This document shows, one piece after another, positions 15,244 through 24,400 of a stretch of 64,000 nt of DNA; the stretch's first letter is position 1, and each line of letters opens with the position of its first letter. The notes beneath the pieces were generated by a model, which saw nothing but the letters and a program-made list of their open reading frames with translations, had not been told where the DNA came from and did no database searches. The stretch comes from Paludisphaera soli (GTDB lineage Bacteria > Planctomycetota > Planctomycetia > Isosphaerales > Isosphaeraceae), in contig NZ_JAALJI010000002.1 of NCBI RefSeq assembly GCF_011064595.1, positions 124,001 to 188,000 of the forward strand, read 5' to 3'. The position numbers and the translations under genes were made by a program.

Positions 15244-16449
15244 ATGACGCGGATGGGCCAGGATGCGAGCCGGACCTCTCACGCCGACGTCCCGATCACG
15301 GTCCCCTTCAACCGGCCGTTCATCGCCGGCAAGGAGCTGTTCTACATCGCCAGGGCGGTCACGCAGGGGAACATCGCCGGCGACGGCGAATTCACCCGCC
15401 TGTGCAGCCGGCTCATGGAGGATCGGTTCGCGATCCCCCACGTCCTGATGACCCCCTCGTGCACGGCGGCGCTGGAGATGGCCGCGATGCTCTGCGACCT
15501 GGGGCCGGGCGACGAGGTCATCATGCCCTCGTTCACGTTCGTCTCCACCGCCAACGCCGTCGCCCGGCTGGGCGCGAAACCGGTGTTCGTCGACGTCCGC
15601 GAGGACACGCTGAACCTGGACGAAACCCGCATCGAGGACGCCGTGACCGACCGCACCCGGGCCGTCTTCCCGGTCCACTACGCGGGGGTCGGCTGCGAGA
15701 TGGACGTCATCCTGGACGTCGCCCGCCGTCGCGGGCTTCGCGTGGTCGAGGACGCCGCGCAGGGGGTCGACGCCTACTACAAGGGGCGGGCCCTCGGCTC
15801 GCTCGGCGACCTCTCCGCCTTCAGCTTCCACGAGACCAAGAACTTCATCTGCGGCGAAGGGGGCGCGCTCGGGATCAACGACCCGGAACTGCTCGAACGG
15901 GCCGAGATCATCCGCGACAAGGGGACGAACCGGCGCCAGTTCTTCCGGGGCCAGGTCGACAAGTACACCTGGGTCGACGTGGGTTCGAGCTACGTCCCCA
16001 GCGAGATCTGCTCGGCCTTCCTCTACGCCCAGCTCGAGTTGACCGAGACGATCAACGCCTCCCGCCGGGCCAAGTACGACGCGTACCTGCGCCGGCTGGA
16101 GCCGCTGGAGCGCGAGGGCCGGCTCCGCCTGCCGCGGACGCCCGAGCATTGCCGCAGCAACGCCCACCTGTTCTACGTCCTGCTCCCGGACGAGGCGACC
16201 CGCGACGAGCTGGCGGCGCACCTGCGGAGCCGAGGCGTGCTCGCGGTCTTCCATTACGTCCCGCTCCACGCGTCGCCGATGGGGAGGAAGTTCGGCTACC
16301 GCGAGGGGGACCTGCCGCTCACCGAGGACGCGAGCCGACGGCTCCTGCGCCTCCCCCTGTTCCACGAGATGACCGCCGACGAGCAGGATTTCGTGGTCGA
16401 CCAGATCGAGGGCTATTTCCTCCGATGCAAGCGACGTCCCGCGGCCTGA
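15244..16449 (+). CDS. wecE: dTDP-4-amino-4,6-dideoxygalactose transaminase (WecE/RffA-like)
   Basis: A 401-residue DegT/DnrJ/EryC1/StrS aminotransferase. The PLP lysine is K199 in FSFHETKNFICGEGGAL, the arrangement typical of WecE/RffA, which converts dTDP-4-keto-6-deoxyglucose to the 4-amino-galactose sugar. Other family blocks are PFNRPFIAGKE (21-31) and MPSFTFVSTANA. The next gene, overlapping by 25 bases, is a WecD-like acetyltransferase, which supports a dTDP-Fuc4NAc-type pathway. The genes for dTDP-glucose synthesis are not in this window. Confidence 0.92.
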   Translation: MTRMGQDASRTSHADVPITVPFNRPFIAGKELFYIARAVTQGNIAGDGEFTRLCSRLMEDRFAIPHVLMTPSCTAALEMAAMLCDLGPGDEVIMPSFTFVSTANAVARLGAKPVFVDVREDTLNLDETRIEDAVTDRTRAVFPVHYAGVGCEMDVILDVARRRGLRVVEDAAQGVDAYYKGRALGSLGDLSAFSFHETKNFICGEGGALGINDPELLERAEIIRDKGTNRRQFFRGQVDKYTWVDVGSSYVPSEICSAFLYAQLELTETINASRRAKYDAYLRRLEPLEREGRLRLPRTPEHCRSNAHLFYVLLPDEATRDELAAHLRSRGVLAVFHYVPLHASPMGRKFGYREGDLPLTEDASRRLLRLPLFHEMTADEQDFVVDQIEGYFLRCKRRPAA

Positions 16450-17222
16450 GCGCCGCCCCCCCGCACCGGCTGCCCGCGCCGAGCGTCAAGCCGCTCGCGT
16501 GGGACTCCGCGCACTTCGGCGGCGTCGTCGGCCGGATCGTCGCGGACGAGCCGGAGGGGCTCGCCCGGGCCCTCGCCGCCGCGCGTCGGGACGGATATTC
16601 GCTCGTCTACATCTTCTCCCCCCCCGATTTCGCGATGCCGGCCGCGTTGCTGGCCGAGTTCGACGGCCTGAAAGTCGACGACCGGGTCGTCTTCGCGGCC
16701 GACCTCGACGCCAGCGAAGCCCCGACCCCCGTCCCCGATTCCTTCGCGGTCGTCGAGGCTCCCCGAGGCGAGCCGTCGCCAGGGCTCGTGGAGCTCGCGG
16801 TGGCGGCCGGGGCGTGCTCGCGGTTCGGCGTCGATCCGAGGATCCCGGTCGAGGCGTTCCGGCGCCTCTACGAAATCTGGATCGCGCGAAGCTGCCGCCG
16901 CGAGACGGCCGACGCGGTGTTCGTGGCCGAAGGGCGCGACGCGCCGGACGACCCCCTGGGCCTGGTCACGGCCTCGGTCCGGGGCGACGCGGCGACGATC
17001 GGGCTCGTCGCGGTCGGCGCGCACGCCCGCCGCCGGGGGGTGGGCCGCGCGATGCTTCATCACGCGCATTCCTGGCTCGCGGCCCAGGGCGTCCGTCGGG
17101 TCGAGGTGGCGACGCAGCTCGCCAACGAGCCGGCCTGCTCGCTCTATCGGGCCTGCGGCTACCGCCCGGCCGTCCGCGAGACGATCCATCATTTCCGGCC
17201 GCGGCCCGCGGCCTCGGCCTGA
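16425..17222 (+). CDS. GNAT N-acetyltransferase, WecD-like
   Basis: A 265-residue protein with an N-terminal domain containing VKPLAWDSAHFGGVVGRI, a pattern seen in dTDP-fucosamine acetyltransferase (WecD/RffC). The C-terminal GNAT fold has the acetyl-CoA loop in HARRRGVGRAMLHHA and ends ANEPACSLYRACGY. It would acetylate the 4-amino sugar made by the preceding transaminase. The start at 16425 lies inside that gene (25-base overlap), which indicates translational coupling. The exact sugar product is inferred. Confidence 0.85.
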   Translation: MQATSRGLSAAPPHRLPAPSVKPLAWDSAHFGGVVGRIVADEPEGLARALAAARRDGYSLVYIFSPPDFAMPAALLAEFDGLKVDDRVVFAADLDASEAPTPVPDSFAVVEAPRGEPSPGLVELAVAAGACSRFGVDPRIPVEAFRRLYEIWIARSCRRETADAVFVAEGRDAPDDPLGLVTASVRGDAATIGLVAVGAHARRRGVGRAMLHHAHSWLAAQGVRRVEVATQLANEPACSLYRACGYRPAVRETIHHFRPRPAASA

Positions 17223-17237
17223 CGCGGGAAGGTTCTC

Positions 17238-18254
17238 ATGGCGAACGTCGACGTCTCGGTCGTGGTGCCGGTCTACAACTCCGAAGGGACGCTGCGGGCG
17301 CTCGTCGACCGGACGCTCGCCGCGCTCGAAGCGACCGGAGCGAGCCACGAACTCGTCTTCGTCGAGGACGGCAGCGCCGACGGCTCCTGGCGGACGCTAC
17401 AGGCGATCCAGTCCCAGCATCCCGACCGCGTGACGATCGTCCAGCTCATGCGCAACTACGGCCAGCACAACGCCCTGATGTGCGGATTCCGACGCGCCCG
17501 GGGCGACGTCGTCGTGACGATGGACGACGACCTCCAGAACCCGCCGGAGGAGATCCCCAAGCTGCTCGACGCCCTCCACGGCCGCGACCTCGACCTGGTC
17601 TACGGCCTCTACGAGTCCAAGCGGCACAGCTCCTGGCGGAACGCCGGGTCGCGGCTGGTCAACGTGTTCTACCGCGCGGTCTTCGGCAACGACGTCACGG
17701 TCGCCTCGTTCCGAGCCGTCCGCCGGCCGCTGCTGGACGCGATCCTCGCCTACGACCTGAACTACACGTTCGTCGACGGCCTGCTCGCCTGGAACACGCG
17801 GCGGATCGGCCAGACGCCGGTCGCGCACCATCCTCGGGGCGAGGGGCGTTCGGGCTACGACCTCCGCAAGCTCCTGGGGCTGGCGTTCAACCTGTTCACC
17901 AACTTCTCGATCGTGCCGCTGCAGCTCGTCACGGCGTGCGGCCTGGCCGTCTCGGCGCTGGGGTTCTTGCTGGCCCTGTACTACCTGGTCTGCGCTCTGG
18001 CGTCGGAGATCGCGGTCCCCGGCTACGCATCCACGATCATCGCGATCTTGATAATCGGCGGGACGCAGCTCCTGGGGCTGGGGATCATCGGCGAGTACCT
18101 GGGCCGGCTCCACCTGAACGTGAACCGCAAGCCGCAGTACCGGGTGAGGCAGGAGTCGTCCGACGGCCGGGCGGCGACGCATCGAGTCGACGCCGCGCAC
18201 GGGCGGGAGGCGCGGTCGCGCGTCGGGGTTGGGGAGAGTTCCCATGTCGACTGA
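17238..18254 (+). CDS. Glycosyltransferase family 2 with two C-terminal membrane helices
   Basis: A 338-residue enzyme of the DPM1/ArnC/GtrB type, which transfers a sugar from a nucleotide to a polyprenyl phosphate. The GT-A domain starts VSVVVPVYNSEGTL, the metal site is MDDDLQNPPEE (about 95-105), and the acceptor region contains SSWRNAGSRL. Two membrane helices follow near residues 230-255 and 265-290. It has a good ribosome-binding site (GGGAAGG) before the ATG. It continues the acetyltransferase gene after 15 bases and overlaps the following methyltransferase by 11. Confidence 0.92.
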   Translation: MANVDVSVVVPVYNSEGTLRALVDRTLAALEATGASHELVFVEDGSADGSWRTLQAIQSQHPDRVTIVQLMRNYGQHNALMCGFRRARGDVVVTMDDDLQNPPEEIPKLLDALHGRDLDLVYGLYESKRHSSWRNAGSRLVNVFYRAVFGNDVTVASFRAVRRPLLDAILAYDLNYTFVDGLLAWNTRRIGQTPVAHHPRGEGRSGYDLRKLLGLAFNLFTNFSIVPLQLVTACGLAVSALGFLLALYYLVCALASEIAVPGYASTIIAILIIGGTQLLGLGIIGEYLGRLHLNVNRKPQYRVRQESSDGRAATHRVDAAHGREARSRVGVGESSHVD

Positions 18255-19062
18255 GGTCCGGGAGAAGGCCGTCGTCCATCGGGACGACGAGTACGACAGC
18301 CGCGAGTTCGTGATGCTGCGTCGGATGCAGGACCGGCATTTCTGGTATCGCGGCCGTCATCGATTCCTGCTCCACGCCGTGCGCCGACAGGTCCGAAGGG
18401 CGGCGCGGGTCGTCGACCTGGGCGGCGGCTGCGGCGGCTGGGTCGACTACCTGGCGAAGCGGGCGGGCTCGCCGATCGACGAGCTGGCGCTCGCCGATTC
18501 GTCGCAGGCCGCGCTCGACCTCGCGGCGGACGCACTCCCCGAGGGCGTCTCGCGGCACCGGGTCGATCTGCTCGACCTCCCCTGGTCGAATCGATGGGAC
18601 GTCGCGTTCCTGCTCGACGTGATCGAGCACATCCCCGACGACGGCGAGGCGCTGCGGCAGGTGCATCGGGCCCTCGCGCCCGGCGGCCTGCTGTTCATCA
18701 CCGTCCCGGCCATCCGGTGGTTCTGGACCTGGAACGACGATTTCGCCCGCCACCAGCGCCGCTATCATCGCCGCGAGCTGGCCGACCTCGGCGTGGCCTG
18801 CGGATATGAAGTTGTCGAGGCGCGTTACTTCATGTTCCTGCTCAGCCCGCTCTTGCTGCTGAGCCGGGCCGTCGCGGGCCGTCGCGTCGCCGAGGCTTCC
18901 GAGGAGGAGCGTCGCGCTCTGGCGCTGAAGATGCACGCGGTCCCCTCGGCCCCGATCAACGGGCTCCTGACGGCGGCCTTCGGCCTGGAGACGCCGCTCG
19001 GGCACCACCTGACGTTCCCCTGGGGGACTTCGCTCCTGGCCGTCCTCCGGAAGCCGGCCTGA
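18244..19062 (+). CDS. Class I SAM-dependent methyltransferase in glycan operon
   Basis: A 272-residue Methyltransf_23-type enzyme. Motif I is VVDLGGGCGGWVDYL, and the DVAFLLDVIEHIPDDGEAL region and ITVPAIRWFW are clear. The short hydrophobic segment YFMFLLSPLLLLSRAV (about 195-212) may associate with the membrane. It probably modifies the glycan or lipid intermediate made by the upstream genes. ATG 18244 is preferred over TTG 18229 because GGGGAGAG lies just before it. It overlaps the glycosyltransferase by 11 bases and is the last gene of the operon. Confidence 0.9.
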   Translation: MSTEVREKAVVHRDDEYDSREFVMLRRMQDRHFWYRGRHRFLLHAVRRQVRRAARVVDLGGGCGGWVDYLAKRAGSPIDELALADSSQAALDLAADALPEGVSRHRVDLLDLPWSNRWDVAFLLDVIEHIPDDGEALRQVHRALAPGGLLFITVPAIRWFWTWNDDFARHQRRYHRRELADLGVACGYEVVEARYFMFLLSPLLLLSRAVAGRRVAEASEEERRALALKMHAVPSAPINGLLTAAFGLETPLGHHLTFPWGTSLLAVLRKPA

Positions 19063-19074
19063 CCGGCCGTCGAC

Positions 19075-20682
19075 CTACCGCGAGAGCACAGCCGAGCGGC
19101 CGTCGTCGTAGACGACTCGCGGGTAGTTCACGCGGACGTACTCGTCCAGATAGGCGTGCGCCGCGCGACCCCGACGGGCCAGGTTGTCCGAGGGCCAGGC
19201 CGAGCCCGTCCGGGGTGCGGCGGGGGACGGCACGACCACGAGCGCGGGGGGCTCGGCGCGGATCGCGTCGAGGTTGGCCTCGGCGTCCTCGGGCCCGTCG
19301 AACACGCCCGCGTAATAGCCGTGCAGCCGGCCGCTGAGCTTCCGACGCGCCAGGGGGAGGAGTTGGGTGTCGAGCGGGAAGACCAGAACCGGGTCGTCGG
19401 GCGTCGAATTCTCGCGGAGGAACCGGACGACCCCGAGCGCCGGGTGGGCGTGATCATTCGCGAGCGGCCGGGCGAGTTGGCGGAGCCGATCGGCGGGAGC
19501 CGACCCGATCGTGACGAGGTCCCACCGGGCGTACGGCGTCATCCCGTACGTCGCGTAGGCCAGGCCGCAGGCGACGAGCAGGCCGAAGGCGCCAAGCCCC
19601 CAGCGAGCCGGCCGGGGCAGCTCGGGCGAACCGACCGCGCGGCGGATCGTCGCGAGGGTCGCGAAGGCCGCGACGATGATCGGCGGGACCACCTGCAACA
19701 GGTGCGCGGGGTCCCTGCGGTGCATCGCCTGATGGACGACCGCCAGGCCGATCAGCCCCGAGGCCAGCAGGAATTGCGAATGCCCATCGCCCTGCCCCCG
19801 CAGGCATCGGAACGCCCCGACGGCCGTCGCCACGAACAGGACGGCCGCGGCCGAGGCGAAGGCGATCACGACATGCGGAAGCGGCGGCATCGGCGCGGCC
19901 ATCCCACGGGAGACCACCAGGGCCCCGTGGAACGACGAGGCCAGGAAGGCCCAGGGAGCCGACGGCCCCCCGACGGCCGCCAGGTACGCCATCCAGGCGA
20001 GCGGGAAGACGGCCGCGGCGGCGAGGAACGTCGCCAGCGACGGGACGAGCCGTCGGTCGGGCCGCCTCGCCTCCACGACCCCGATCATCGCGACGAAGGC
20101 CGCCCCGGCGAACGTCCCCATGTCCAGCCGGTAGAGCCAGCTCAGGCCGACGACCAGGCCGCCCCGGATCAGCCACCGCCGCTTGCGGTCATCGGGGGCG
20201 TCGAGCCAACCCTGGACGGCCCAGAGGGCCGCCAGCGGGATCAGCCAGACGTACCACTTGTAGTAGCGGGCCATGAGCGCGTAGCCCGCGAGCGCGGCGG
20301 CGATCCCGGCCGTTCGCGACCAGTCCCGCCTCACCAGCAGGTACAGCAGGGCGAAGCAGAGCGAATATCCGCCGGCGCAGAGCAGCGTCTCACCGAGCAG
20401 CGAGCGGCTCAGGCTCAGCCCCAGGGCGCTCGTGTACATCGCCATCGGGCCGTAGACCGTCACCAGGTCGAGGCCGGGCGTCTTGCCCAGGAGCACCTGG
20501 CCGCCGATGCAGAGCTGATAGCCGTGGTCCCGGCTCGTCAGGAAGTAGTCGAGCCCCGGGGCCTTGAGCAGCAGGACCGTTAGGGCCGCCAGGAAGACCA
20601 CCGCCGCCGCGGCCCGATCGACGGGCCGGTTCGTGGTCGGCGATCCGGCGGGAGGCTGGGGGGTCGGGCGGGATTGGGTCAT
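19075..20682 (-). CDS. Polytopic membrane protein, GT-C/ArnT-like glycosyltransferase
   Basis: A 535-residue protein with about ten or more membrane helices and a soluble C-terminal region. The first loop holds SRDHGYQLCIGGQVLLGK and VTVYGP, resembling the acidic and GP motifs of GT-C enzymes that use polyprenyl-linked sugars. The C-terminal region begins around FLRENSTPDDPVLVFP. Function is inferred from topology only. ATG 20682 is preferred over an upstream in-frame start at 20799, because the extra 39 residues are Cys/Arg/Pro-rich and not membrane-like. It is convergent with the glycan operon. Confidence 0.8.
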   Translation of the reverse strand: MTQSRPTPQPPAGSPTTNRPVDRAAAAVVFLAALTVLLLKAPGLDYFLTSRDHGYQLCIGGQVLLGKTPGLDLVTVYGPMAMYTSALGLSLSRSLLGETLLCAGGYSLCFALLYLLVRRDWSRTAGIAAALAGYALMARYYKWYVWLIPLAALWAVQGWLDAPDDRKRRWLIRGGLVVGLSWLYRLDMGTFAGAAFVAMIGVVEARRPDRRLVPSLATFLAAAAVFPLAWMAYLAAVGGPSAPWAFLASSFHGALVVSRGMAAPMPPLPHVVIAFASAAAVLFVATAVGAFRCLRGQGDGHSQFLLASGLIGLAVVHQAMHRRDPAHLLQVVPPIIVAAFATLATIRRAVGSPELPRPARWGLGAFGLLVACGLAYATYGMTPYARWDLVTIGSAPADRLRQLARPLANDHAHPALGVVRFLRENSTPDDPVLVFPLDTQLLPLARRKLSGRLHGYYAGVFDGPEDAEANLDAIRAEPPALVVVPSPAAPRTGSAWPSDNLARRGRAAHAYLDEYVRVNYPRVVYDDGRSAVLSR

Positions 20683-20870
20683 GGAACAGCCCCGGGACGG
20701 CGGCTCGCCGGATCCGCGCCCCTCCGTGCGAGGCGTCGTCGACACGGTTCTTACCGGAAGCCCGAGATCGACGCAACGCGAACACGGCCCCTCGGACACT
20801 GGAACGACAGCGGGCGGAGGTCTATGCTGGCGAGCTGGGATTCTTGGGAGTCGCGTGCGAGGACGTCCTC

Positions 20871-23114
20871 ATGGGTCGACTTGACGGAAGCTGCGACCCC
20901 CGGGCCGCGGAGAGGCGGGCGGACCGGCCGGCCCGGCTCGCCCGCGCGGGGCTCGTGGCGGCGGTGGGCCTCGCGGGGGTCCTGGCGGTCCACCATCCGA
21001 TGCTGCTCTCGGGGTTCCGCAGCATCCAGACGGATCTGGTGGACAGCCGATTGCTCCACTACCTGCTGGAGCACGGCTGGCTCTGGGCGACGGGCGACCC
21101 GGGCCACTCCCGGCTGTGGGACCCGCCGTTCTTCCACCCGGTCCCGAACGTCCTGGCGTTCACGGACTCGATGGTGGGCTACGCTCCGCTCTATTGGCCG
21201 TGGAGGCTGGCCGGCTTCGCGCCGGAGACGGCCTTCGGGATCTGGATGGTGACGGCGACCGTCCTCAACTACGCGGCCGGGGTGCTCCTCTTCCACGACG
21301 GCCTGAAGTTCCGGGCCGCGGCGACGGCGGCGGGGGCGGGCCTGCTCGCCTTCGGGGCGCCCCGGGTGAGCCAGCTTCAGCATCAACAATTGCTGCCGTT
21401 CTTCTACGTCATCCTGTCCCTGTACGCGCTGCGCCGGGTCTTCCGCGAGCCGGATCCGGGCCCCGGAGAGCGGGCGGCCTGCTGGGTCGCGGCGGGCCTG
21501 GGGGCGGCGATGCAGTTCTACGGCGGCGTGTACCTGGGGTGGTTCTACGTCGCGTCCGTGGGTGCCGCGACGGCCGTCGGCCTGGCCTCCAGGACCTCGC
21601 GCGGCCCGCTGCTGGAGGTGCTGGCGCGCGACTGGTGGGCCGTGGCCGCGGGCCTGGCGGCGGCGGGGGTCGCGCTCGTGCCGTTCCTCGCCCATTACCT
21701 GCCCGCGGCGCGCGAATACGCCTCGGGCTTCAATCATATCCAGCGGTACACGCTCGCCCGCCCCTGGTCGTGGTGGAGCCTGGGCGAGGCGAACTGGTTC
21801 TGGGGATGGGTCGAGAGGCGGTGGCCTCGCGAGCCCAACCCGTTCCTCTGGGAACACCACCTCTCCGTCGGCTACCTGACCACGGCGGCCTGCGTCCTCG
21901 GGCTCCTGGCGGCGCGGGGGCGGCCGCTGCCGCGCGTCGCGATCGGCTTCACGGTCCTCGTGCTGGCGACGATGACGACGCTGCCGAACCCTGGGGTCAT
22001 CCTCGCGGCCTGGGCGGCGATCGCCTTCGCCTTGGGGCTGCTGTTCCGCGAGCCCGACTGGAGCGAGCGCGGGGCGGCCGCGTTGGTCGCGACCACGGCC
22101 CTCCTGGCGTGGCTCCCCCCCATCAACGCCTACGTCGTCGCGCTGACCGTGACGATGATCGTCCTCTGTTTGGGGAGGGTCTTCGCGCGTCGGGGCCGGA
22201 TCGACGAGCAGATCCTGCCGGCGGCCGCGGCCACGCTCCTCGTCTGGCGGCTCTTGCCGATCGCAACGACGGCGACGATGGCGGCGATGTTCGCGCCGGC
22301 GGCAGCCCTGGCGGGCTACTATCTCCCGGCCCGTCGCGGCGCGGCGGCCTTCGCGGCCGTCGCGGCGAGCCTGGCCGCGACGGCCTGGCTGATGTTCGAG
22401 AACCGGCCCTGGATCCTCGTCGGGGGGACGGCCGGCGCCTTGATAGCCTGGGCGTCGGCCTCGGTCCCGCCGGAACGGCTGCGCCTCGGTTCGCGAGGCC
22501 TGGCGTGGCTCCTGGCCGTCGCCTTCGCGATCGTGGTCGTGATCCACGGGCACGACTCGTTCTGGACGGCCTTTTCGCCCTGGATCCCGGGCTCGCTGGC
22601 GATCCGCGTCCCCGCGCGCGTGGCGCTCGTCCTGCTCGTCCCCGCCGCCCTGGGGTTGGCGATCCTGGTGGAGCGGCTCGATCGAGGCCGTTGGGGCGCC
22701 GCGGCGTGGGGCGTCGCCCTCGTCTGCCTTGCCGAGCAGACCTCCACGTCCCCGACGTTCGAGGTGACTGAGAGCCGGGCCCGCATCGCCGAGGTCTCCC
22801 GGGACGTCCGCCCCGACGCCGAGGCGTTCTATTACGAGCCCGTCGGCGCGAACGGTTTCATCCTGTACGGGCTCGACGCCATGTGGGCGTCGATCCAGAC
22901 GGGGGTCCCCACCATCAATGGCTACTCGGGCTGCTTCCCCACGGACTGGCGGGGGTTCGCCCTGGTGGACACCCTGGGATACCCCCCGACCGAGGTCGTG
23001 CTGCAACGCTGGTGCGCGAAGTACGGCCTGGACCCGGATCGCGTGCAATGGCTCAACCGTCGCGAGCCGTCGTCGCCCCCGCAGGGGGACGAAGTCCCGG
23101 CGTCGGCCCCATGA
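20871..23114 (+). CDS. Large polytopic membrane protein, probable GT-C glycosyltransferase
   Basis: A 747-residue protein with roughly thirteen hydrophobic segments. The first periplasmic loop has QTDLVDSRLLHYLLEHGW, an acidic motif placed as in GT-C family enzymes, followed by PPFFHPVPN. A soluble tail (about 640-747) contains PTINGYSGCFPTDW. Similar planctomycete proteins are annotated only as membrane proteins. It is divergent from the GT-C-like gene on the left, so both may serve the same glycan. ATG 20871 with GAGGACG upstream is chosen over an upstream in-frame TTG. Confidence 0.82.
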   Translation: MGRLDGSCDPRAAERRADRPARLARAGLVAAVGLAGVLAVHHPMLLSGFRSIQTDLVDSRLLHYLLEHGWLWATGDPGHSRLWDPPFFHPVPNVLAFTDSMVGYAPLYWPWRLAGFAPETAFGIWMVTATVLNYAAGVLLFHDGLKFRAAATAAGAGLLAFGAPRVSQLQHQQLLPFFYVILSLYALRRVFREPDPGPGERAACWVAAGLGAAMQFYGGVYLGWFYVASVGAATAVGLASRTSRGPLLEVLARDWWAVAAGLAAAGVALVPFLAHYLPAAREYASGFNHIQRYTLARPWSWWSLGEANWFWGWVERRWPREPNPFLWEHHLSVGYLTTAACVLGLLAARGRPLPRVAIGFTVLVLATMTTLPNPGVILAAWAAIAFALGLLFREPDWSERGAAALVATTALLAWLPPINAYVVALTVTMIVLCLGRVFARRGRIDEQILPAAAATLLVWRLLPIATTATMAAMFAPAAALAGYYLPARRGAAAFAAVAASLAATAWLMFENRPWILVGGTAGALIAWASASVPPERLRLGSRGLAWLLAVAFAIVVVIHGHDSFWTAFSPWIPGSLAIRVPARVALVLLVPAALGLAILVERLDRGRWGAAAWGVALVCLAEQTSTSPTFEVTESRARIAEVSRDVRPDAEAFYYEPVGANGFILYGLDAMWASIQTGVPTINGYSGCFPTDWRGFALVDTLGYPPTEVVLQRWCAKYGLDPDRVQWLNRREPSSPPQGDEVPASAP

Positions 23115-23118
23115 CGGC

Positions 23119-23976
23119 TCAGCGGTCGCCCCGAGCCTCGCGCGCCATCGGGCTCCAGGATTCCAGCTCCCCTCGCTGGCCCTCGTGGAAGACGTCGAAC
23201 CGCGGCGGGGCCCCGGCCGGGCCGTCCTTCGAAGGCCGGCAGACCACGACGTACGACTCTCCGGCGATCTGGAACTGGTTCTTCGCCAGGTCGACGATCA
23301 GGGCCGTCCCCTCGTCGATGGCGACCCCTGCCGCCAGTTCCGGATGCTCCGCCAGGACGCCCAGGAGCCGGTTCAGGCGGCTCCGCCGCAGTGCATGCTG
23401 GTCGACGACGACGCCCGGGAGGAAGCCGAAGCCCGAGCCGAGAGACGCCTTCTCGGACCCGCCCGTGATCATGACCTTGGTCATGATCGCCGCGCCCGCC
23501 GAGGTGCCCCCGATCACGCCGCCCCGGGACAGGACCCGCCGCAGCGCGGCCTCGGTCGCGGTCCCCAGGTAGGCCTCGGTGATGCGGGATTGATCGCCGC
23601 CGCTGAACCAGACCCCGTCGGCCTCGTCGAGCTGGGCGGCGAATTCCGCCTCGTCGGCCTTGTCGCGCGACCGCGTGTGGAGCAACTTCACGGACCCGGC
23701 CCCGCGCTTCCGCCAAGGCTCCAGGAATTCGTCCAGCTCCGGCCCCTGGGCGTCGGCGTCCTGGCTGGCCGTCGGGACGACCACGATCCGCGAGCGCGGG
23801 CCGCCCGCCAGCTCGACGAACCGCCCCCGGACCGAATCGGGCAGCCCGCCGCCCCCGCAGATCACCAAGCTTCCCGCGGCGGGGACGTCCTCGCCGCGAG
23901 CCGGCGGAGCGACGAAGGATGACGAGAGGAGGGCCAAAAAGCCGAGTCCTTGAACGACTCCGCGAATCCGGGGCAT
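23119..23976 (-). CDS. Cyanophycinase-like peptidase S51, exported
   Basis: A 285-residue protein with a signal peptide (about 1-28, ending PARGED). The S51 fold follows: GSLVICGGGGLPD, then VVVPTAS, GVWFSGGDQSRI and the nucleophile serine in GGTSAGAA (about 160-167). Cyanophycinases hydrolyse beta-Asp-Arg polymers. In planctomycetes these secreted homologues may release dipeptides from external polymer or act on other isoaspartyl peptides. It is convergent with the membrane protein gene, four bases away. Confidence 0.9.
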   Translation of the reverse strand: MPRIRGVVQGLGFLALLSSSFVAPPARGEDVPAAGSLVICGGGGLPDSVRGRFVELAGGPRSRIVVVPTASQDADAQGPELDEFLEPWRKRGAGSVKLLHTRSRDKADEAEFAAQLDEADGVWFSGGDQSRITEAYLGTATEAALRRVLSRGGVIGGTSAGAAIMTKVMITGGSEKASLGSGFGFLPGVVVDQHALRRSRLNRLLGVLAEHPELAAGVAIDEGTALIVDLAKNQFQIAGESYVVVCRPSKDGPAGAPPRFDVFHEGQRGELESWSPMAREARGDR

Positions 23977-24235
23977 GATGGGATCCTTCGAGCTCGAGGC
24001 CCGGGGACGCGACCGGAGAGATCGGGGCGTCGCCGCGGGTCAGGCCTCGGCCGCGGGGAGGGGGCTTCGGGCCGGGCGTGAGGGTTGAGGGGACTCGTCG
24101 CCGAGGCCGGGAGGCCAGGACGTCGATGCCCTGGGCCCCGGACGGCACCCTAGATCTTATACGGCCCGGCGCATGAGCTGGCAAGGGTCGCGACCCACCC
24201 GGCGACCTTGCGTCGGTTCCGAAAACGACTTCGAT

Positions 24236-24266
24236 TTGACATTTCGGCACACTTTTTGCATACACT
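24236..24266 (+). promoter_or_regulatory. Candidate promoter of the MetOD1-hybrid kinase operon
   Basis: A perfect TTGACA (24236-24241) lies in the AT-rich island. The best -10 is TACACT (24261-24266), 4 of 6, at a long 19-base spacing; CATACA at 17-base spacing is the alternative. The leader would be about 130 bases. Confidence 0.35.
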
Positions 24267-24285
24267 TTTCATGGTATTGTGCAAA
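24255..24285. repeat. Inverted repeat TTTGCA-N19-TGCAAA
   Basis: TTTGCA (24255-24260) and TGCAAA (24280-24285) form a perfect 6-base inverted repeat across the putative -10 region. The arms extend imperfectly inward. Its place over the promoter suggests an operator, but no regulator is identified. Confidence 0.45.
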
Positions 24286-24400
24286 CGAGATCTCTCAGCA
24301 GGACTCTAGGAGACTGGTCGCCGGGATGCGGGGGGGCTAAGATCGACCGATCTCGGCTCGTTGACTCGGATTTCGGTGACCGGACGCGAGAGCAGATCGC

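Larger units (their letters stand above)
23977..24400. other. 424-base divergent intergenic region with an AT-rich island
   Basis: No gene is seen. The left half is GC-rich. From about 24225 to 24300 the composition drops sharply and contains a promoter-like TTGACA and an inverted repeat, both listed separately. It should carry promoters for the cyanophycinase-like gene (minus) and the MetOD1/kinase operon (plus). Confidence 0.6.
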
